Positions 58,327 to 64,000 of a DNA stretch of 64,000 nucleotides are shown one piece after another. Both the position numbers and the translations under genes were made by a program. This stretch comes from an uncultured Lachnospiraceae bacterium. GTDB lineage: Bacteria > Bacillota > Clostridia > Lachnospirales > Lachnospiraceae. How positions within the stretch are numbered: the stretch's first letter is position 1; every line of letters begins with the position of its first letter. The stretch lies in assembly GCA_947588995.1 (NCBI GenBank), contig CANPZI010000002.1, positions 124,001 to 188,000 on the forward strand, read 5' to 3'. The notes under the pieces were generated by a model. It was not told the origin of the DNA and ran no database searches. It was given only the letters and a program-made list of their open reading frames with translations.

Positions 58327-61080
58327 CTACGGTAACGGTATATCTATCTTTTCCCTGTTGCCGGTACCTCTCGTATGACAAGTCCATTCGCTGTTACCAG
58401 GTTTCCATTTATAGATGCCGCTGTCTACCTTTTCTTTCTTACGCTCCGGCCAGTACACATCTTCAATCCGATAAATATGCAGTTTATATGAACCGTCTGC
58501 ATCGTTATACTCGCATTCAATCAACAGTGACATATACTCCACGGAACCGTTTTTATATATCGCACTCCAAATTTCCTGCGTCTGTTTCTCTGAATTTTTC
58601 AAAGCAAACGGAAATCCTGTTTCTGTCGGCAACGAAAACGCTATCTTTCCCATGGAACCGTCTTGACCGATCAATTCCAGATTCAGTCCGATATCCACCT
58701 TAAGCGGAATCTGGCTCTCGCCCAGCTGATAAAAATGCCAGTTATGGTCGCCATGCAGATTTCTTTCCTCTATAATGTCATAGCCACCGCCCCGCTGCTC
58801 ACCGTTTACAAGATTTCGATACCAGAAGCCCGGCACAATGTGATAAGTACCGACCGCACCTGCCCACTTGCTTGCCTCCTTGTTGCCGCGCGTCATATAA
58901 TTAGTGCCAACAATCGGGGAGCGGCTGCTGTCGCCCGTGCTGATCTTGAAGACCTCGTCGCCGAAAGAGTCTGTCACAAAATTGTAAACATCCTTACCGC
59001 TTACTTCTCCCGCCAGCGCCTTATTCGCGTCATAACCCGCTATGAGCTTCCAGCCGTTTAAGTCGCTTCCGCCTGCCTCCTCCTTATAGATGGAGAATTT
59101 GACATTGTTGGAGCCCAGACTCTCCGGCCGGATATTCAGTACCGAGCCAAATTCGATTTTGTTGATGACCGTCGAGCCGCCACTTGCCAGATGATAAGTC
59201 ATCTGATAGCCCGCATCATTCGGATAGGTAATTTTCGCACCGGTACCTTCCTCACACTCGACCGAGAAATTCGGCGGCGACAGGATACCCGCAAAGAGAG
59301 GACTCACCTCATATTTCTCACCGATGTACGCGCCGTTAGGATCCAGATTGCCCGGCGCAAAATATTCCGCCGCGATATTGCTGCTCGAATCCTGTGGCGC
59401 GCTGGTCGCGTCGCCCTGCGGATATTTGTTCTGCGTCCTGTCCACCGGCAGAAGCAGCTGCAGATACACCTCGTAGGATCTGGTCAGATCCAGACCGAAC
59501 AGGTCGGGGATAAATCTGGCATCCCTGCCGACATTCGTGTAGTACAGAAGCACCTGATCGTTGGAGCTGTTGACCGCGCCGCGCTCCCTGACGCGGGCGC
59601 ACACCACATACCTGTGATAGTTGGAGACGCCCGCATTGTCCGCTATGAAATTGTAGGTCATCTTCGCCGAGTCGTCGTTATCCGTGCCGAACTTGAACCC
59701 GCCGTCCGCGGGCAGCGGAACCACGTTGGAATTACCTTTGACCGTGATCGTCCACCGGCCCGTGACAGGCGCGGTCATCGGGCTTTCCGCCGGCCCGTAG
59801 TTCATATCTTTAGAGCGCAGGGAATCGGCTTCGACGACGATCACGTCCCCGTCCTTGGCCGAAGCGCTGACCTTGACGGTGGCTTTGTCGCCCGCCGTCG
59901 TCCCGAGCGTGGCCAGCTCCGAATTCTCCGTGATCCGCCAGCTGCCGCTGTCCACCAGATAATCGTCGCTCCCGTCGTAGCCGCAGCTGCAGGGGGACGC
60001 TGTCCCCAGATTGCCGCCGTGTATGCCCGGCGTCAGAGGCACTTCTTCGCCAGGCTCAGCCTCTATCGTGGCATCCGCCACGAAAGTGACTCTCTTGACC
60101 TTGACGGTCACCAGTTTCGAGACACGGTCGTTCTGTCCCGTGTACTGCTCATTCACACGTTTTACGCGCACCTGAAATCTCTCGCTCACCTCGTCGCGGC
60201 CCACCGTCACCGTGCCGTCAGCCGAGATTGAGGACGAGCCTAAGGCCCCGCCCGCCATCTCCCAGGTGACCGCCTGATCTTCCGCCGTGCTGCTCACGTT
60301 CGCCGTCAGCGTCAATGTCTCGCCGGGTTCCATGACGACATTGTCCGGCGACTCGATCACGAACGCATCCGCAATCTTCATCGGATCGACCTCGATCGCG
60401 TTGATAGCGATCCGGTTGCGGACCGTGACGTTGTTGGAGGTATGGTACTCCCTGTCGCCGTTCTTAAAGGTCATAGCGATCATGACCACGCGGTTCTCCT
60501 CGAACTGCGAGATGTCGATGGAGATTTCTTTCACATGCTCCGCCAGCACGGGCGGCGTATTTTCTTCCGACACCCCGCCGCTCTCGGGGAAATAGGTCTC
60601 CATATCATTTTTAATCGCCGTCTCGATCGCCGCGGTGGCCTCCTCCCTGCTCTTGCCCGTAACATCCACCGCCGGCACGTTATGGAAGTAAATCTTGCCA
60701 GTCTCCGCCTCCGGATTCGTGGGATCATCGAGGCACCAGCGGAACCAGTAATTTTCGTTGTGATTCTGACTGCCGTCGTTGCCGCTGTTTGCCACGATCA
60801 GGGTCTTCTGCGTCGCCTCGCCGCCGTACTCCGCGTCTTTGAGTACGCTCTCGCCGTCCACATCATAGCTGATGCTGTGGGTGGTGTCGATGATGACGTC
60901 AGAGATCTGGTTGAGCGCGAGCTGCGCGTCCTGCTGCAGCATGATGTCCGTATTCGCGTTGGTGTAGCTCTTCGAGCCGACCAGAATAAAGCCGCATACC
61001 GCCAGCGTCACGATCGCGAGAATCGCCACGGCGATAATCAACTCCACTATGGTAAAGCCTTTGTGATCTCTTTTCATCAT
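58327..61080 (-). CDS. large prepilin-like surface protein with Ig-like (Big-type) region
   Basis: A 917-residue protein with a type IV prepilin N-terminus: KRDHKGFTIVELIIAVAILA, where Gly8-Phe9 is the cleavage site and Glu13 is Glu5 of the mature form. Its long body holds an Ig-like region at about residues 235-330 (VVMEPGETLTLTANVSSTAE, AVTWEMAGGALGSSSISADG), beta-rich repeats and a C-terminal domain with Trp/Tyr/Gly-rich text (LHGDHNWHFYQLGESQIPLK). An ATG at 61080 is used (AAAGGA 5 bases upstream); 61077 is the alternative. It is far longer than a pilin (about 150) and resembles minor pilins that carry adhesins. The last 450 bases look AT-richer than the rest. Confidence 0.82.
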   Translation of the reverse strand: MMKRDHKGFTIVELIIAVAILAIVTLAVCGFILVGSKSYTNANTDIMLQQDAQLALNQISDVIIDTTHSISYDVDGESVLKDAEYGGEATQKTLIVANSGNDGSQNHNENYWFRWCLDDPTNPEAETGKIYFHNVPAVDVTGKSREEATAAIETAIKNDMETYFPESGGVSEENTPPVLAEHVKEISIDISQFEENRVVMIAMTFKNGDREYHTSNNVTVRNRIAINAIEVDPMKIADAFVIESPDNVVMEPGETLTLTANVSSTAEDQAVTWEMAGGALGSSSISADGTVTVGRDEVSERFQVRVKRVNEQYTGQNDRVSKLVTVKVKRVTFVADATIEAEPGEEVPLTPGIHGGNLGTASPCSCGYDGSDDYLVDSGSWRITENSELATLGTTAGDKATVKVSASAKDGDVIVVEADSLRSKDMNYGPAESPMTAPVTGRWTITVKGNSNVVPLPADGGFKFGTDNDDSAKMTYNFIADNAGVSNYHRYVVCARVRERGAVNSSNDQVLLYYTNVGRDARFIPDLFGLDLTRSYEVYLQLLLPVDRTQNKYPQGDATSAPQDSSSNIAAEYFAPGNLDPNGAYIGEKYEVSPLFAGILSPPNFSVECEEGTGAKITYPNDAGYQMTYHLASGGSTVINKIEFGSVLNIRPESLGSNNVKFSIYKEEAGGSDLNGWKLIAGYDANKALAGEVSGKDVYNFVTDSFGDEVFKISTGDSSRSPIVGTNYMTRGNKEASKWAGAVGTYHIVPGFWYRNLVNGEQRGGGYDIIEERNLHGDHNWHFYQLGESQIPLKVDIGLNLELIGQDGSMGKIAFSLPTETGFPFALKNSEKQTQEIWSAIYKNGSVEYMSLLIECEYNDADGSYKLHIYRIEDVYWPERKKEKVDSGIYKWKPGNSEWTCHTRGTGNREKIDIPLP

Positions 61081-61099
61081 CCGAATCCTTTCCCTGCGC

Positions 61100-62488
61100 T
61101 CACTGCGGCAGCACCCATGCCGCCGCTTTCTCGTCATACACCGCACCGGTAACTTTTCTAATCTTTCCATATATGCCGAACACTGCCGCTCTGGAAATAT
61201 CCAATTCTGCCATGACCTGTTCCACCGACAGATGCCTGTTTTCACAGATCATATCGTAAATATGCTGTTCCCGCTCTGACAACGTGCCCTGCGCATTCGC
61301 CTCATCCGCAGCCGCCCGATTCAGGGGAATCGTGATCCTGAACACATCATCCTCCACCAGCTCGGGTTTCCCGCCGTCCGAATAAATCGGCGTGTATTTA
61401 TACAGGTTTCTCACGCCCGAACCGATCGTGTCCGTCCTCCCAATATTGGCAAAGAACTGCTGAATCAGCGGATTCTTGGGATAGGGCGTAAACTCGTCGC
61501 TCATAATATTGCCGTGCCGTCTCGGAATACACCAGTTCTCTGTCCGCAGCCAGTCTTTTTCAATAATGACTTTCGCCGGATAGGCGCTGCCGTAATCTCT
61601 GTGCACCAGTATATTGGCGATCACTTCTCTGGCAATGATGCCTCTGATGCTGGTATTCACATTGTTGATCAGGCAGAACTTATCTGAGGTGTGTTTTGCC
61701 ACAAATGCCATCAGGAGATCATAGGCTTCGATCAGGTTAGTCGCCACCTGCAGCCTGTCATCATATCTGTCCACATTGTCAACTCTATAAATAGCGTCTG
61801 TGATATAACCGGGGCAGCAGGAACGTATGACCTCATCTTTACCGAAGAGCAGCACACCGGCCAGATTATAGCCCTGTATGCCCGAGGAAAAATCTTTTTC
61901 CCACAATCCTGCGCTCCGCAGGATCTCCTCATCCGACATCTCCAGCCACGGATGATCCTGATCCTTGCTTCTGGCCAGTTTGCGCACTCTGCACATCAGA
62001 TCCATGCGCAGATCATCTGTCGTGACGTACGGGAAAATTCTGTGCTCCGCATAGGTGCCGCTCTTGCGGTTATACATATTCTGCAGCTGAATCGGCGAAT
62101 CCGTGATATCCATGTCGCCGTCCTCGTTGCGGTCATAAATCCGACCGCTGCATTTTACTACCGTAGAGGTCGGCGGCACATATACCCACAGCAGCAGCTT
62201 TTCCTCATATACAAACTCTTCTATGGACAAATACAGTGTCGGTGACATCTTATTCGGATTGTTCAGTTCATTCACGAAGTTTTTCTTCATGTCACCCGCC
62301 AGATTCTGCCGGATTCCTACAGGTGTTCCGTCATTCTCCACACCCATGACAATATAGCCGCCGTATCTGTTGGAAAAAGAACACACCGTCTCATACACAT
62401 CATTTTGGATGCCATGCTGACACAACTTATATTCTACCGTAATCTTTTCATCTTTGGAAAGCAATTCCTTCATAAATTCTGTCGTCAT
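61100..62488 (-). CDS. AlbA_2/RecG-like ATP-binding protein with C-terminal winged helix
   Basis: A 462-residue protein. The N-terminal AlbA_2 (Schlafen-like) domain has KITVEYKLCQHGIQNDVYET and YGGYIVMGVENDGTPVGIRQ (split); the middle has a HATPase-like region REVIANILVHRDYGSAYPAK; the C-terminus (residues about 410-462) is winged-helix like (SEREQHIYDMICENRHLSVE, ELDISRAAVFGIYGKIRKVT). Such proteins are mostly annotated as putative transcriptional regulators or DNA-binding ATPases, and some are linked to phage defence. It lies in a pilin operon, 31 bases after one gene and 19 bases before the next, and it is AT-richer than both. The function is unknown. Confidence 0.8.
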   Translation of the reverse strand: MTTEFMKELLSKDEKITVEYKLCQHGIQNDVYETVCSFSNRYGGYIVMGVENDGTPVGIRQNLAGDMKKNFVNELNNPNKMSPTLYLSIEEFVYEEKLLLWVYVPPTSTVVKCSGRIYDRNEDGDMDITDSPIQLQNMYNRKSGTYAEHRIFPYVTTDDLRMDLMCRVRKLARSKDQDHPWLEMSDEEILRSAGLWEKDFSSGIQGYNLAGVLLFGKDEVIRSCCPGYITDAIYRVDNVDRYDDRLQVATNLIEAYDLLMAFVAKHTSDKFCLINNVNTSIRGIIAREVIANILVHRDYGSAYPAKVIIEKDWLRTENWCIPRRHGNIMSDEFTPYPKNPLIQQFFANIGRTDTIGSGVRNLYKYTPIYSDGGKPELVEDDVFRITIPLNRAAADEANAQGTLSEREQHIYDMICENRHLSVEQVMAELDISRAAVFGIYGKIRKVTGAVYDEKAAAWVLPQ

Positions 62489-62519
62489 TGTCTTTCACCA
62501 AATATATCATATTTCTCTG

Positions 62520-63110
62520 TTATTTCAGTTCCTTCGAGGTCTTGCCGGTCAATGCCTCCAGCGTGATCTGATACTTCTTGCTGCCGCCCTGCACCCAGAT
62601 GCCGCTGTCCAGGAGCGCCTGTGTCGTCGCATCGCCCGCCACGCCATCCGCTACATCCTCTGCGCTCACAAACGAGCCCGTGGCCCTGTTGAAGCAGATC
62701 ACCCAGGCCGTGCCGCGGTCCGTGGGAATGTCGTCCGAACCGTCTGTCGTGCCGACGCTGCAGCGGCTCGCGCCGATCTTCTCCCGCTCGCCGGCCGTGC
62801 CCTCCGGCTGGCCGTTCTTGAAAGTCCAGTGATCCGAAGCGTCCTTGAAGAGCAGTTCGCTGTAGATCGTGCCGCCCTCGCCGTCGCGGTAGAGAATCAG
62901 CTTGACGTTCCCCTGTCCCTTGCTCATCGTCTCGATCTTGCACTCGGAGATCGCGCCCACGATATCGTTGGCGCAGGTCTTGGCGTTGGCGCTGAATACC
63001 AGAATGATGGACCAGGTCGCGCCCAGACCGACCACGGCGATAATCGCGATCACGACGATCAGTTCCACGAGGGAATAGCCCTTGTTATTACTTCTTAACC
63101 CAGTTTTCAT
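62520..63110 (-). CDS. type IV pilin-like/pseudopilin protein
   Basis: A 196-residue protein with N-terminus NNKGYSLVELIVVIAIIAVV: the prepilin peptidase site after Gly11, Glu16 as mature Glu5, and a hydrophobic helix to about residue 35. The rest is a soluble domain with two cysteines (SRCSVG, WVICFN) in addition to Cys44 and Cys53. It overlaps the upstream gene by 23 bases, so translation is probably coupled. It could be a major pilin or a minor pseudopilin of a type II secretion-like system. Confidence 0.88.
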   Translation of the reverse strand: MKTGLRSNNKGYSLVELIVVIAIIAVVGLGATWSIILVFSANAKTCANDIVGAISECKIETMSKGQGNVKLILYRDGEGGTIYSELLFKDASDHWTFKNGQPEGTAGEREKIGASRCSVGTTDGSDDIPTDRGTAWVICFNRATGSFVSAEDVADGVAGDATTQALLDSGIWVQGGSKKYQITLEALTGKTSKELK

Positions 63111-64000
63111 ATCTCACTATCTCCGAATAGTCTATCGCCAAATTGCCCAGCTCGTCAGCCTCCGCGCCCTCGTAGCCGTTCAGCACCATGCCGGAGCCGC
63201 CGGCCAGAATATTGGCGGGCACATGTTCCGTGTCGTCCGGATCGTCGACAGGCGTCGCCTGCAGCACGCTGTAGACGCCCTCGGCGTCCGTCTTGCAGTT
63301 CCAGTTGCCATCCACGGTGATCGTGCCGCCCGCGATGATCAGTCCCTGGAAATCAGACTGCACGCTCACGTCACCGCTGGCGATGACGAGGCGCAGATTT
63401 TTGTCTTTCACCGGATAAGCGCTCTTGCCCAGATTGTCCGCCAGCACAGCCTTGAGGCCGTCGCCGTTGGCGAACTCGGCTTCCTCCTCGCCGATGGCTT
63501 CCAGATACTCTTTCATACCTCCGTTGCCCGACGGGAGAACGGCTCCGACACCGCTGCCCTCCTGCGTCTTGTACAGAATCAGGTTCTCGAACACCGTCTC
63601 CTTGACCGCGGACGCATCTTCCTCCTCCATCAGGTTGCGGTTGAGGTTGGCATAGACCGTGCCGCAGTTGGCAATCACCGTACTCAGCTCCTCCGCGGTC
63701 TTCGCGTTCTCCGTCTCGGTGAGGTTGTCGGACACTTCTTCATAGGCATCGGGATCGACGGGCGTCTCCTCTTCCGCGCCGCCCTCTTCACCCTCTTCGT
63801 CTTTGCCCTCTTCTTCCTCCTCTTTGGGCTTCACGCTGGAGAGCAGGCGCACCAGCTTGTCGCCGTCGGCGTTCGTCTGAATCCCGCCGGGACTTGCCGC
63901 GTCGGTCGCGGAAACCATGCTGTTGCCCACTACCGTATAGCCTTTCACGTCCTCTTTTAACTTAATGCCGCCGGAGGCGTATGTATTGAAGTAGCTGTCG
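63088..64000 (-). CDS. C-terminal part of an acidic, surface-type protein (5' end outside window)
   Basis: At least 303 residues; the frame is open to the window edge, ahead of a GTG at 63948, so that GTG is not a start. Visible: SYFNTYASGGIKLKEDVKGY, an acidic stretch (KPKEEEEEGKDEEGEEGG), and a C-terminal beta-rich region LRLVIASGDVSVQSDFQGLI and IAGGTITVDGNWNCKTDAEG. That end resembles the terminal region of PilX-like or bactofilin-like surface proteins, which is only a resemblance. Downstream overlap with the pseudopilin suggests the same operon and a shared role in a pilus or secretion machine. Confidence 0.6.
   Translation of the reverse strand, partial: DSYFNTYASGGIKLKEDVKGYTVVGNSMVSATDAASPGGIQTNADGDKLVRLLSSVKPKEEEEEGKDEEGEEGGAEEETPVDPDAYEEVSDNLTETENAKTAEELSTVIANCGTVYANLNRNLMEEEDASAVKETVFENLILYKTQEGSGVGAVLPSGNGGMKEYLEAIGEEEAEFANGDGLKAVLADNLGKSAYPVKDKNLRLVIASGDVSVQSDFQGLIIAGGTITVDGNWNCKTDAEGVYSVLQATPVDDPDDTEHVPANILAGGSGMVLNGYEGAEADELGNLAIDYSEIVRYENWVKK

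Noticed and set aside
61081-61245. N-terminal extension of the prepilin-like protein
   Set aside because: It overlaps the end of the AlbA_2 gene and would place the prepilin leader motif at residue 60, too far in for prepilin peptidase.
63948-63950. GTG as the start of the gene at the right edge
   Set aside because: The frame stays open with protein-like sequence up to base 64000, so this is an internal codon of a gene that enters from outside.

Overview
The window looks like a GC-rich, motile member of the Lachnospiraceae (Clostridia, Bacillota). The support is gene order rather than any single marker: codY followed by one very long flagellar/chemotaxis (fla/che) cluster that runs into rpsB-tsf, Firmicute-type FliY, CheC, CheD, FlhF/FlhG and FapA, GGAGG ribosome binding sites, and sigma-A-like promoters. 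The genus cannot be fixed from the sequence. Every gene I accept lies on the minus strand, so transcription runs from high to low coordinates.

Reading in transcription order. (1) 64000-52699: a type IV pilus/type II secretion-like locus. It has the C-terminal part of a long acidic surface protein, a small pseudopilin, an AlbA_2/RecG-like ATP-binding protein, a 917-residue prepilin-like protein with an Ig-like region, and a 1862-residue membrane-anchored DUF5057-like protein with six 13-residue repeats. (2) 52640-51716: a small, AT-richer accessory unit, a RadC-like JAMM-motif protein followed by a 57-residue charged protein. (3) 51684-48602: topA and codY, with a good CodY box beside the codY promoter. 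(4) 48462-35864: the first half of the fla/che cluster, flgBC-fliEFGHIJ-motE-fliK-flgD-TIGR02530-flgE, with a sigma-A promoter and a weaker CodY-like box. (5) 35851-34981: an AT-rich PIN-domain toxin/antitoxin-like cassette between two near-identical 36-bp terminator repeats, apparently inserted between flgE and flbD. (6) 34966-11465: the second half, flbD-motAB-fliLMY-cheY-fliOPQR-flhBAFG-pilZ-cheBAWCD-orf-fliA-fapA-three poorly known genes, ending at a terminator. (7) 11440-9276: rpsB-tsf-feoA, whose promoter -35 lies inside the preceding terminator. (8) 9253-5410: a phosphoribosyltransferase-like gene and a FecBCD-type ABC importer. (9) 5347-1: a polysaccharide deacetylase, a bactofilin, then pyrH-frr-uppS-cdsA-dxr.

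The fla/che genes give the hook-basal body, export gate, stator, switch and core chemotaxis signalling, plus the motility sigma factor and the FlhF/FlhG assembly regulators. CheR, receptors, flagellin, FlgM and the filament cap are not in the window. The tail of the window joins translation (rpsB, tsf, frr), pyrimidine (pyrH) and envelope-lipid genes (uppS, cdsA, dxr), a grouping common in Firmicutes but here split by an import and envelope block. No tRNA, rRNA, insertion sequence or CRISPR array was seen, and no stretch over 300 bases lacks a gene. The most unusual features are the direct-repeat-bounded PIN cassette inside the flagellar cluster, the JAMM/57-residue pair, the pilin/DUF5057 locus with an embedded AlbA_2 protein, and two promoters nested in terminators.
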